Made by a program: the position numbers and the translations under genes
The notes under the pieces: generated by a model
Told to the model about the DNA's origin: nothing
The model's database searches: none
What the model saw: only the letters and a program-made list of their open reading frames with translations
Assembly (NCBI RefSeq): GCF_049800915.1
Contig: NZ_JBNAFY010000004.1
Coordinates: forward strand, 62,001 to 126,000
Origin: Amaricoccus macauensis_A
GTDB lineage: Bacteria; Pseudomonadota; Alphaproteobacteria; Rhodobacterales; Rhodobacteraceae
Length of the DNA stretch: 64,000 nt
Direction of reading: 5' to 3'
Shown here: positions 18,128-26,795 of the stretch, piece after piece
How positions within the stretch are numbered: position 1 is the first letter of the stretch
Layout of the letters: each line of letters opens with the position of its first letter

Positions 18128-19039
18128 TCACTCCGCCGCAGGCTTCACGGAACTCGAGGCAAATGCCCAGAGACGCTCGACCTCCGGGCGGCTTCGCTCG
18201 ATGGAACGATAGAGCCGGATCGACACCGTCTTGGCATGGCTTTCATCGCCCGCGAGCTTCAAGGCCCCCCATTTGAGCTCGTTCCGGATCGAGATCTCCG
18301 GCAGCCATGCCAGCCCGCCGCCTCCGACAGCCACCGCTTTCAGCGCCTCGGTCATGGAATTCTCGTAGTGGAACTTCAGCCGCGAACCCAGCGCGGAGCC
18401 CGAAACGATCGGGTTGATGATGCGCCCCATGAAGCACTCCGGCGGATACCAGAGATAGGGAATGTCCTCGTCGCGCCTGAGATCGTATTTCGGCGCGCCG
18501 TCCTTCCGCGCGGCACTCACCGGCAGGATGCGGTCCACCGAAAGTTCGATGGAGGGAAAGAGATTGATGTCGAGCGCACTCGGAACGCTCGGATGCGCAT
18601 AGCAAAGCATCAGGTCGGAGGAGCCGGACATGATCGCCTCCACGCAACCCGAAAGATTGTCCGCCACCATGCGGATCTGAATCTCGCCGATACCCTCCTG
18701 CACCTGCGCGATCCATTTCGGAAAGAAGTTGATCGCCATGGTATGCAGCCCGGTGAACGCGACCAACGGACCTGAGCGCGGCACCAGCCCCTTCGCCTCC
18801 TCGCGGGCATATTGCAGCGTCTGAACGGTTTCCTCGGCCTGCTTGCGGAACGCCTCCCCGGCGGGCGTCAGCGCGATCGGGTAGACGCCGCGATCCACAA
18901 GAGGCGTGCCGACCCAATACTCCAGATTGCGAATGCGCCGGCTGAAGGCCGGCTGACTGACATTTCGTGTCTCGGCTGCCTTCGAGAAATTCCCGGTGAT
19001 CGAAAGCGTGAGGAAATCCTCGAGCCAGCTCAGTTCCAC
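18128..19039 (-). CDS. LysR family regulator, HypT (YjiE)-like
   Basis: The 303-residue protein starts MELSWLEDFLTLSITGNFSKAAETRNVSQPAF (first 80 residues, a LysR winged helix) and continues with a substrate-binding domain. The opening resembles E. coli HypT (YjiE), including WL-DFLTL, NFS-AA, RNVSQPAFSRRIR. HypT responds to hypochlorite, but many members in this branch control amino-acid transport genes. Here it is divergent from a symporter/racemase operon and a 15-bp palindrome lies between, so control of that operon is the likelier job. It converges with the pump operon, separated by 50 bases. Confidence 0.88.
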   Translation of the reverse strand: MELSWLEDFLTLSITGNFSKAAETRNVSQPAFSRRIRNLEYWVGTPLVDRGVYPIALTPAGEAFRKQAEETVQTLQYAREEAKGLVPRSGPLVAFTGLHTMAINFFPKWIAQVQEGIGEIQIRMVADNLSGCVEAIMSGSSDLMLCYAHPSVPSALDINLFPSIELSVDRILPVSAARKDGAPKYDLRRDEDIPYLWYPPECFMGRIINPIVSGSALGSRLKFHYENSMTEALKAVAVGGGGLAWLPEISIRNELKWGALKLAGDESHAKTVSIRLYRSIERSRPEVERLWAFASSSVKPAAE

Positions 19040-19095
19040 GCCTGTCCTCCTTGCATTGCCTCACCCCCACCTAACATGCGTCAGCGCGATTGCTT

Positions 19096-19110
19096 ATGCA
19101 AATTTTGCAT
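19096..19110. promoter_or_regulatory. Palindrome in the lysR/symporter divergent region
   Basis: ATGCAAATTTTGCAT is a perfect 15-bp palindrome (7-base arms, one central base), 57 bases before the LysR start. AT-rich dyads of this size are typical LysR recognition sites. The rest of 19040-19415 holds no gene that I can support; it is the leader of the symporter gene. Confidence 0.6.
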
Positions 19111-19415
19111 GATGCATGTCGAAACGGCATTGGATATGCGCCCCTCGCTCGATCATAAAAAGTTTAACGAAACGGCCTGACCGCAGCGGAGCCCCGGAGC
19201 AAACCACCACGCTCATAGCTCCAGACAGGGCGGGCCAAATCGTCGAATGCCTGACTGACTGAACCGGGCGCGCACGCATGAACACATGCGGCGAACGGGA
19301 GAGTTCTGCCATCGCGGCGCTCCCGATCACCGCGCTCGGCCCGATCCACCGGGGCTGTCCCCGACTCAGAGACCTAGAACCGCACGCCACCGCGCACCAA
19401 GCAGGAGCAAACGAC

Positions 19416-20723
19416 ATGGACCAAACATCCGGCACATCGCAGGGCCTTTGGGGCCGCTGGAGAGCAATGATGCTCTGGAAGCAGATCTTCATAGCCCTCG
19501 GGGCGGGGATCGTCATCGGCGTCATCCTGAACCAGACCGGGAATGAAGCCGCTGCCACCGCAATCAAGCCGGTGGGCACCATCTTCATCAATGCGATCAA
19601 GATGCTGATCGTCCCGCTGATCTTCGTCTCGCTCGTGACCGGCATGACGTCCATGCACGACATGACCAAGATGGGCCGCATCGGGCTCAAGACCGTGGCG
19701 CTCTACCTCGGCACCACCGCCGTTGCCATTACCATCGGCCTTGCCCTCGGGGTGATCTTCCAGCCGGGCGCCGGTCTCGACATGACCGCCTCCGCCGCCG
19801 CGGAAGCGCAGGAAGCACCTACCCTCGTCGAAACCATAACCGGCCTCGTTCCGACGAACCCGATTGCCGCCTCCGCCGACGGCAACGTGCTCCAGATCAT
19901 CGTCTTCGCCATCTTCTTCGGCCTCGCGATCAACCTCTCGGGCGAAAAGGGCAGGCCGGTGCGCGACTTCTTCGAGGCGCTCTCCGAAGTCATCTACAAG
20001 CTGACCGCGATCATCATCGCCTTCGCCCCATACGGTGTTTTCGCGCTCATGGTCTGGGTCGCAGGCACCTACGGGCTCGACCTCCTGCTGCCGCTCGGCA
20101 CGGTGATCGGTGCTGTCTACCTCGGCTGCGCCATCCATGCGCTGCTCGTCTATGGCGGCCTGGTGAAATTCGGTGCCGGCCTCAATCCGGTCCGCTTCTT
20201 TCAGGGCGTCCTGGAGCCGCAGATGGTGGCCTTCACCAGCACCTCCAGCTCCGGGACCCTCCCCGTCACCATGACCGCCGTGCAGAAGAACCTCGGCGCC
20301 TCGAAGGGTGTCTCCAGCTTCGTGCTGCCGCTCGGCGCCACGATCAACATGGACGGCACCGCTCTCTACCAGGGTGTCTGCGCCCTCTTCGTGGCCCAGG
20401 CCTTCGGCGTTGATCTGGGAATGGGCGACTACATCACCATCATCCTCACCGCGACGCTCGCCTCCATCGGCACCGCGGGCGTGCCAGGCGCCGGCCTCAT
20501 CATGCTCTCGCTGGTTCTCACCTCGGTCGGCCTGCCGCTCGAAGGCGTCGCGATCATCGCCGGCATCGACCGCATCCTCGACATGGCACGCACCGCGCTG
20601 AACGTCACCGGCGACAGCGCCGTCACCGTTGTGGTCGCGAAAAGCGAAGGCGAGCTTGACGTCGAGGCCTATGACACGCCCCATGTCATGGACGCTCCCA
20701 AACTGAGCGAAGCCATCTCCTGA
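19416..20723 (+). CDS. Dicarboxylate/amino acid:cation symporter (DAACS family)
   Basis: The 435-residue protein has the DAACS (GltP/DctA) fold with eight helices and two re-entrant loops. Motifs are TSTSSSGTLPVTM (serine-rich hairpin 1), NMDGTALYQG (TM7), PGAGLIML (hairpin 2) and DRILDMARTALNVTGD (TM8). The Arg in TM8 of this last motif is associated with acidic amino-acid rather than neutral substrates. ATG 19416 follows AGGAG by eight bases; the longer frame to 19278 has no membrane or family features. Downstream is an Asp/Glu racemase, so glutamate or aspartate uptake is likely. Confidence 0.93.
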   Translation: MDQTSGTSQGLWGRWRAMMLWKQIFIALGAGIVIGVILNQTGNEAAATAIKPVGTIFINAIKMLIVPLIFVSLVTGMTSMHDMTKMGRIGLKTVALYLGTTAVAITIGLALGVIFQPGAGLDMTASAAAEAQEAPTLVETITGLVPTNPIAASADGNVLQIIVFAIFFGLAINLSGEKGRPVRDFFEALSEVIYKLTAIIIAFAPYGVFALMVWVAGTYGLDLLLPLGTVIGAVYLGCAIHALLVYGGLVKFGAGLNPVRFFQGVLEPQMVAFTSTSSSGTLPVTMTAVQKNLGASKGVSSFVLPLGATINMDGTALYQGVCALFVAQAFGVDLGMGDYITIILTATLASIGTAGVPGAGLIMLSLVLTSVGLPLEGVAIIAGIDRILDMARTALNVTGDSAVTVVVAKSEGELDVEAYDTPHVMDAPKLSEAIS

Positions 20724-20733
20724 ACCGGAGCCC

Positions 20734-20762
20734 GGGAGCGGCGCGACCGTGCGCCGCCTCTC
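20734..20762 (+). terminator. GC-rich intercistronic hairpin after the symporter gene
   Basis: GGGAGCGGCGC pairs with GCGCCG and CCTCTC with one bulged base and a six-base loop. No T tract follows. It may stabilise the symporter transcript or partly terminate before the racemase gene at 20799. Confidence 0.35.
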
Positions 20763-20798
20763 CCCTGACCTTCACCCGCTGCCACGGACCCAAGGATA

Positions 20799-22271
20799 AT
20801 GACCTATCAGTCCCCCAAGAGAAACAAGCTCGGTATCGTCGGCGGGCTCGGCGCCATCGGCGGCGCCGACCTGCTGATGAAGATCATCAAGTCCACACCT
20901 GCCGGCGGCGACCACGAGCAGCTCGACATCAGCTTCGAGCAACAGCCCTTCGACGACGCCGGCGCCATTGCCGACGCGCACTACAACCCGAACCACCGCA
21001 AGTTCTACGTCTACAACACGCTCAAGGAAATGGAGCGTAGAGGCTGCCAGATCGCCCTCCTGCCCTGTTTCATATCCCACAGCTTTCTGGGCGAGGTCGC
21101 TCCCGAGGTCAGCCTCACCGTTCTGAGCCTCGTCGATGCCGTTCAGGACAAGCTCGCCCGCGATCACCCCGAGGCCCGGCGCGTCGGTGTCATCACCTCG
21201 AGCTACGTGCGCAAGACCGGGCTCTTCGATCGCGCACTCGGCCCGTCCCGCGAGGTGATCTACCCCGACGACGACGTGCAGAGCTCGGCCGTCATGCCCG
21301 CCGTCTACGGACCCGCCGGCATCAAGGCCGGACGACTGAGCGGCAACTCCGTCGAATGGCTCGCAGAAGCCTGCGAGAACCTCGCCAGCCTTGGAGCGGA
21401 TGTCATCATTCTCGGCTCCACCGAGCTTCCCATCCTGATCGACACGCTGCGTCCGCGCATCGCGACCCCGATCCTCGACGTCAACCAGGCCTACGCCGAA
21501 TACGCGCTGGCCCATGGCGGCGCAGGCCGGTCGCAACCTTTCAAGATCGGCGTCGTGGGCGGCGTCGGCCCCGCAGCGACGGTTGATTTCATGGACAAGG
21601 TCGTGAAGCGCACCAAGGCCGCGCGCGATCAGGATCACATCAAGATGGTCGTGGAGCAGAACCCGCAGATCCCGGACCGCACCGCGAACCTCATCAGCGA
21701 TGGCGACGATCCGACCATCCCGCTCTATTCCACCTGCAAGCGGCTCGAGGCGGATGGCGCGGATGCCATCGCCATTCCCTGCAACACCGCTCATGCCTAT
21801 GTCGCCCGGATCCAGAGCCACCTCGGCGTGCCGATCGTCAACATGCTGACCGAAACCGCAGCCCACATCCGGGCCGCCCACCCCGAGATCCGCAACGTCG
21901 GGCTGCTGGCAACCGCCGGCACCGTGGCTTCCGGCGTCTACCAGGAGGCGCTCGAAGCCGTGGGACTCACGCTCATCACGCCCGATGCACCGATGCAGGA
22001 CCGCGTCATGGCCGCGATCTACGGGGAAAAAGGCGTGAAAGCCGGTTTCACGACCGGTCAATGCCGAGAGGACCTTCTCGCCGCCATCAAGCACGTGCGC
22101 GACAAGGGGGCGGAGGCGGCCATCCTCGGATGCACGGAACTCCCTCTGATCGCACCGGATGGCGCAACCTCCGAGGGGCTTCCCGTCCTCCTGGACCCGA
22201 CGGACATTCTCGCGCGGAAATGCGTGTCCGTGGCGCAGGGCACCGCAGCACCCTCGGCTCAGACCGCATAG
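20799..22271 (+). CDS. Tandemly fused aspartate/glutamate racemase family protein
   Basis: The 490-residue protein consists of two Asp/Glu racemase (RacX/YgeA-type) domains in a row, each opening with an IVGG-G motif (KLGIVGGLGAIGG near residue 10, KIGVVGGVGPAAT near 250). Family catalysis uses two cysteines. The C-terminal domain keeps both: Cys328 in IPCNTAH and Cys445 in LGCTELPL. The N-terminal domain keeps Cys90 in LPCFISH, but the second is Ser207 in LGSTELPI. The N domain is therefore probably inactive for two-base racemisation or is regulatory. The location after an acidic amino-acid symporter supports an Asp/Glu-type substrate, though other amino acids are possible. Confidence 0.88.
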   Translation: MTYQSPKRNKLGIVGGLGAIGGADLLMKIIKSTPAGGDHEQLDISFEQQPFDDAGAIADAHYNPNHRKFYVYNTLKEMERRGCQIALLPCFISHSFLGEVAPEVSLTVLSLVDAVQDKLARDHPEARRVGVITSSYVRKTGLFDRALGPSREVIYPDDDVQSSAVMPAVYGPAGIKAGRLSGNSVEWLAEACENLASLGADVIILGSTELPILIDTLRPRIATPILDVNQAYAEYALAHGGAGRSQPFKIGVVGGVGPAATVDFMDKVVKRTKAARDQDHIKMVVEQNPQIPDRTANLISDGDDPTIPLYSTCKRLEADGADAIAIPCNTAHAYVARIQSHLGVPIVNMLTETAAHIRAAHPEIRNVGLLATAGTVASGVYQEALEAVGLTLITPDAPMQDRVMAAIYGEKGVKAGFTTGQCREDLLAAIKHVRDKGAEAAILGCTELPLIAPDGATSEGLPVLLDPTDILARKCVSVAQGTAAPSAQTA

Positions 22272-22283
22272 GAGCACCGCCCC

Positions 22284-23393
22284 TCACGGATCGGGGCAGG
22301 CACGCTCCCAGACCGACCGGGGGAGAAGATGCACCCCCGGCACGGCCCGCTCACCTTCCCCGACGATATGGCCCACACCCTCGGCCATGACCGCGAGCGT
22401 GACATCGAAGGCATTGAGACTGTCGCCCTCTCCGGCCGTCAGGTTCGCCATTGCCCCGCCAACGAACAGATGCACCTCCCGCCCATTGCCCAGGCGGTAG
22501 GTCGTGATGCTGGGCAGGCTTTCCTCCGCCGGCAACTCCAGCAACGGACCAAGCTCCATCTCGTCGATCCGGTGACCGGCATTGAGCAGGATGCAGCCGT
22601 TCTTGAGCCCCGCAATCACCTCGAACGGCAGCACATGGCGCGCACCCGTGGCGGTGACAATCACATCCGCGACGGGGGCAAGCCTGTCAACCGAACCGGT
22701 CGGCCACCCGTCATAGCGGGCTTGCAGGATGCGCGCCGGATCGGTCTCGGCCACCTGAACCATTCCGCCAAAAGCGCGGGCAGACGCCGCCAGCCCCTGC
22801 CCCACCGAACCATAGCCGACAACGAGCACGGTCTTCTCGTGAAGGCTGAGAAGGGTCCGGTTGAGGAACGCCGCCCATGTTGTCAGTCCGACCATGTGGC
22901 GGTTGTGCAGCCCCTCCTTCACCGGCAGATCGTCCCAGTTGAAGATCGGCCAGGGCGGCAGGTTCCACTGCAACCGATTGATCCCTGACCCGGTGGCCTC
23001 CAGCGCCGCGCGCACCGGCGGCATGGGACGGTCGTGCGTCAGCAGGAAATGGGTATAGTCCGCACCCATCTCGCTCAGATGGGTCGGCCCCCAGTCGAGC
23101 CCCGCGGCAACCGCGGCCCGCCAGTCCTTATCTGCCATGTCCTTCCAGGCTTCGACCCGCGCTCCGCAGGCCCGCATGGCCTCGACCACGTCGTCGCGAA
23201 CCGTCGCGGGATTGCAGGTGGTGATGAAGAGCGCCGCTCCGCGATGCACAAGCCCCTCGACGAGCGGTACCATCTTCATGTCGAGATGCATGCTCATGGC
23301 CAGCTTGACGCCCGCCATGGCGGGCAGACTTTCGATGGCCCGCCGCGTGCGGGGCATGTGCCGCCGCGCCCATGCGCTGGTGATCTCCGTCAT
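22284..23393 (-). CDS. S-adenosylhomocysteine hydrolase-like protein
   Basis: The product (369 residues from ATG 23393) is a diverged SAHH relative: SMHLDMKMVPLVEGLVHRGA corresponds to the SAHH substrate-domain opening, LTHDRPMPPV and FNWDDLPVKEGLHNRHMVG to its middle, and VLVVGYGSVGQGLAA to the NAD-binding GxGxxG. Several canonical residues differ (for example, NAGHRIDEMELG where SAHH has N-GHF), and it is shorter than most SAHH. It is unlikely to be the housekeeping enzyme. The start is uncertain: in-frame ATGs at 23438 and 23501 are equally poor in ribosome sites. It converges with the racemase gene (12-base gap). Confidence 0.75.
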   Translation of the reverse strand: MTEITSAWARRHMPRTRRAIESLPAMAGVKLAMSMHLDMKMVPLVEGLVHRGAALFITTCNPATVRDDVVEAMRACGARVEAWKDMADKDWRAAVAAGLDWGPTHLSEMGADYTHFLLTHDRPMPPVRAALEATGSGINRLQWNLPPWPIFNWDDLPVKEGLHNRHMVGLTTWAAFLNRTLLSLHEKTVLVVGYGSVGQGLAASARAFGGMVQVAETDPARILQARYDGWPTGSVDRLAPVADVIVTATGARHVLPFEVIAGLKNGCILLNAGHRIDEMELGPLLELPAEESLPSITTYRLGNGREVHLFVGGAMANLTAGEGDSLNAFDVTLAVMAEGVGHIVGEGERAVPGVHLLPRSVWERACPDP

Positions 23394-23665
23394 GTCTGGC
23401 ACATCCCCGTTCTGGCCCCGAACCGGCCCCTCGGCCATCTTGCGAATGGTATATATGCCCGAACCGCTCAGCCATGGCGCCATTCTTGTCACCACTGACA
23501 TCAATCGTGCACTTATACATTTTCTCATTGCATATCATGATGCGCTCCCCGGCGGCGGCGAAAAACCGAACCGTAATCAGGAAGGCCCGGTCCCCGTTTT
23601 CCAGTTCCCTAAGCGCAGGCCCGCTTTCCTACCGCAGCGTGTCTCCAGCCTCACAGGAAGCAGTC

Positions 23666-24191
23666 ATGCCGGAAAGCTCGATCCTGACCAAAGCGATGGC
23701 ATTGATGGACTTGGTCACAGAGGCCGAGACGCCGCTAAACCTCGCCGAAATTACCTATACCTGTGGCTGGCCCAGAAGTTCGGTCCATCGTCTGCTGGTA
23801 TTGCTGCGCGACGCCGATGTGCTGAGCTGTGACCCGGAGTGGCAGACATATGACCCTGGATCCCGCCTGATGCGGTGGGAGGTGCGAACGCAGACCCGGC
23901 ACCATATCGCACGGATCGCGGCACCACACATGAAGACACTCTGCCGCGCGACGAAGTTGCGGGTGGCCCTGTCAGTCCTGGATGCGCGATCGGTGCTCTT
24001 CATTCATACCGAAGAGGTCGGCCTTCCGTTTCGCCTCGCAGATCGAACAAGTGAAGCAAGACGGCTTTGCCGTCAGTCTGCAAGAGGAATTCCGCCAGAC
24101 CTGCGACATCGCCGTGCCCGTTCGGGATGACCGTGGCCACATCTTGGCCGCGCTGAGCCTATGGAAGGTGAGCGACGAGGATGACGATGAT
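23666..24191 (+). pseudogene. Broken IclR family regulator
   Basis: From ATG 23666 (AGGAAG five bases upstream) one frame encodes an IclR helix-turn-helix (LNLAEITYTCGWPRSSVHRLLVLL) and the start of the ligand domain up to FIHTEEVGLPFRLADR. Near 24020-24045 the homology jumps to another frame: SQIEQVKQDGFAVSLQEE, DIAVPVRDDRGHILAALSLW, the late part of an IclR ligand domain. About 70 residues that normally lie between are missing, so an internal out-of-frame deletion is inferred. The C-terminal end is also lost into unrelated sequence. It is divergent from the SAHH-like gene and may once have controlled it. Confidence 0.75.
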
Positions 24192-24325
24192 CTCGCCCGC
24201 GTCAGGATAGTTGCCGACGATCCATTCCTTCCGCACCAGGAAATCGCGGGGTGTCGGCACCACAAATTGCGCGGCCCAGCCGCCATTCGCTGCAGCTGGA
24301 CCGAATGGCGACAAAGGTGCGGACG
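24175..24325 (-). pseudogene. Possible protein-coding remnant downstream of the PDH-E1-like gene
   Basis: On the minus strand, directly after the stop of the PDH-E1-like gene but in a different frame, an open stretch encodes a protein-like segment with GPAAANGGWAAQFVVPTP and DFLVRKEWIVGNYPDAGEI. It has no start codon or ribosome site and runs into the tail of the broken IclR gene. I do not recognise the family. It may be the end of a lost gene joined here by the deletion that broke the IclR gene. Confidence 0.3.
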
Positions 24326-26722
24326 TCAGTTGTCAACCAACGAGGCCAGGAACTCGCCACCGACACCCCTTCCCTGCGTCAGCCCATTGACCTTTTCCAC
24401 AATGGCAGCGGCATCAATGCCATGGTGTCGATAGAGGTCGCCAATTGTGCCGGTCTGGCCGAAGTGCTCAACACCCATGGGAATGGTTTGGTGCCCCCCG
24501 ACAGAGCCAAGCCACGAGAGAGTCGCGGGGTGGCCATCTATCACGGTGATGATCTTGCAATGGGACGGAAGCCCGGACATCTTCGCCTCGATATGGGACT
24601 GTGCCGCCTTGTTGCCACGTGATCGGGCACGTTGCGCTGCCGTCCACCCCGCATTGAGCCGGTCCGCCGAGGTCACGGCCAAGACGCCGATATCTCTGCG
24701 AACTTCCCCAATCAGGCCAGCGGCCTTGATCGCTTCAGGGGCAACGGCGCCCTGGTAGGCGATGACCACGTCACAATTCGGACCCGGCTTGCGCAGCCAA
24801 TAGGCGCCGTCGATAGTCCCCTGACGGAAATCTTCGTCGCCCCGCTTGCCCGGTTGCTCAACCGGATTGGTCGTCAGGCGCAGATAGACGGAACCACCGG
24901 TTTCGTCCCGCAGCCAAGTACGTTCGCATGGATCGCCTTCGCCATCGCGCTGGATATAGTCGAACGCCCACTCCATGATCACGGCCAACTCGTCCGCGAA
25001 GGCGGGTTCGAACGAGGCCAGCCCGTCCTGGCTCATGCCGATCAGAGGAGTGCCGACAGATTGGTGCGCTCCACCTTCGGGGGCCAGGGTAACGCCTGAA
25101 GGCGTGCCGACCAGAATGAAGCGCGCATCCTGGTAACAGGCGTAGTTCAACGCATCGAGGCCGCGAGCAACGAAGGGATCATAGACAGTGCCGATGGGGA
25201 TCAGGCGCTTGCCGAAGATCGAATGCGAAAGGCCTGCCGCTCCCAGAAGGAGCATCAGGTTCATCTCCGCGATACCAAGCTCGATATGCTGACCTTCCGG
25301 CACAAAATCCCATTTGGCGGTGGAGGGAATGCGGTGCTTTGAGAACGCATCGGCCTGCTGGGAGCGCGCAAACAGCTTTCGTCGGTTCACCCAGGGCCCG
25401 AGATTTGTGGTCCCGGTCACGTCCGGCGAGGTTGTGACGATCCGCGCGGCCAGATCGCTGTCGCCCTTGGAGAGATCGTCGAGGATCTTGCCGAACGCCA
25501 TCTGGGTCGAGGTCTCGCGCGAGGTGTCGATGGCGATCGCGGGCACGGCCACCTTGTCGTCGCGGTATCGGCGCGTGCCCCGGACGAAGAACGGCACCCG
25601 GGCCAGGAAATCCTGCAACGCCGCCGGATTGTCGACCGTCGCCATCGGCTCCCATTCCATTCCTTCTTCGACACCCATATGGGCCTGCCACGCCATGAAC
25701 TGCGCCTTGTTCATGAGGCCACCGTGATTGTCCTTGTGGCCAGCAATGGGCGTGCCCCAGCCCTTCACCGTATAGGCAAGGAAGCAGGTCGGGCGATCAT
25801 GGTCGATGGCAGCGAATGTCTCGGCCATTGTCTCGACGCAGTTGCCGCCGAGGTTCTCCATCAGCCTGGCCAGTTCCTCGTCGCTGCGTCGGTCGATCAG
25901 GGCAGAAACATCGCCCTGATCCCCCAGGTCGTCCATCAGCCGCTTGCGCCAGACCGCGCCTCCCATGAAGGTCAGCGCCGAGTATTCCTGGTTCGGGCAG
26001 CCATCGATCCAGTCCCGCAACTTTTCGCCACCGGGCTCCTCGAACGCCGCGCGCTGATAAACGCCGTGCTTCACCCGCACCACATCCCAGCCGAAAGCGT
26101 CGAAGATCTTCTCGATGCGCTCGAACAGCCCCTCCCGAACGATACCGTCGAGCGAGTGTCGGTTGTAGTCGATGATCCACCACGTGTTGCGAAGGTCGTT
26201 CTTCCAGCCTTCCTGCAGCGCCTCGTAGATATTGCCCTCGTCCAGCTCGGCATCGCCCACCAGCGCCACCATGCGACCCATGCGGACATCAGCGCCCCAG
26301 CTCTTCGCCTTTATGTAATCCTGAATGATCGAGGCAAAGGACGTGAATGCCACACCAAGCCCCACGGACCCGGTGGAGAAATCCACATCATCGATATCCT
26401 TGGTCCGGCTGGGATAGGACTGCACACCGCAGAAGCCGCGGAAATTTTCCATCTTCTCGCGGGTCTGGTTCCCCATGAGATACTGCATCGCGTGGAAGAT
26501 CGGCGAGGCATGAGGCTTTACCGCCACTCTGTCCTCGGGCCTCAGCGCCGTGAAGTAGAGCGCGGTCATGATCGACACCATGGAGGCAGACGATGCCTGA
26601 TGCCCACCAACCTTGATCCCGTCGACCTTGGGACGCACGTGGTTGGCGTGATGGATCATCCAATGCGACAGCCACAAGAGGCGCTGCTCAATGATCTTCA
26701 GATGAGTGGAGTCAACGGGCAT
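24326..26722 (-). CDS. Homodimeric pyruvate dehydrogenase E1-like (transketolase superfamily) enzyme, probably acting on 2-oxobutyrate
   Basis: The 798-residue protein is a thiamine-diphosphate enzyme of the AceE type. The ThDP/Mg motif reads GDAELDEGNIYEAL with a following NRHSLDG (AceE: GDGEMDE then N-QRLDG). The pyrimidine domain (GIAEMNLMLLLGAAGLS) and C-terminal transketolase domain follow. It lies 73 bases downstream of acdS on the same strand with its own GAGAGA ribosome site. ACC deaminase makes 2-oxobutyrate; AceE-like MdeB enzymes of methionine catabolism act on 2-oxobutyrate. A role in converting this product to propionyl-CoA is therefore likely, using E2/E3 encoded elsewhere. Substrate choice is inference. 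Confidence 0.85.
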   Translation of the reverse strand: MPVDSTHLKIIEQRLLWLSHWMIHHANHVRPKVDGIKVGGHQASSASMVSIMTALYFTALRPEDRVAVKPHASPIFHAMQYLMGNQTREKMENFRGFCGVQSYPSRTKDIDDVDFSTGSVGLGVAFTSFASIIQDYIKAKSWGADVRMGRMVALVGDAELDEGNIYEALQEGWKNDLRNTWWIIDYNRHSLDGIVREGLFERIEKIFDAFGWDVVRVKHGVYQRAAFEEPGGEKLRDWIDGCPNQEYSALTFMGGAVWRKRLMDDLGDQGDVSALIDRRSDEELARLMENLGGNCVETMAETFAAIDHDRPTCFLAYTVKGWGTPIAGHKDNHGGLMNKAQFMAWQAHMGVEEGMEWEPMATVDNPAALQDFLARVPFFVRGTRRYRDDKVAVPAIAIDTSRETSTQMAFGKILDDLSKGDSDLAARIVTTSPDVTGTTNLGPWVNRRKLFARSQQADAFSKHRIPSTAKWDFVPEGQHIELGIAEMNLMLLLGAAGLSHSIFGKRLIPIGTVYDPFVARGLDALNYACYQDARFILVGTPSGVTLAPEGGAHQSVGTPLIGMSQDGLASFEPAFADELAVIMEWAFDYIQRDGEGDPCERTWLRDETGGSVYLRLTTNPVEQPGKRGDEDFRQGTIDGAYWLRKPGPNCDVVIAYQGAVAPEAIKAAGLIGEVRRDIGVLAVTSADRLNAGWTAAQRARSRGNKAAQSHIEAKMSGLPSHCKIITVIDGHPATLSWLGSVGGHQTIPMGVEHFGQTGTIGDLYRHHGIDAAAIVEKVNGLTQGRGVGGEFLASLVDN

Positions 26723-26795
26723 GGTAGGGTCTCTCGGTCAGATGGTATGGTCCGCCCACGCCTTGCGGGCGAAGTTCTCGCAAAGTGAGAAAAGC

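Noticed and set aside
20772..22277. 501-codon minus-strand frame opposite the racemase
   Set aside because: Shadow; the plus-strand frame carries repeated racemase motifs.
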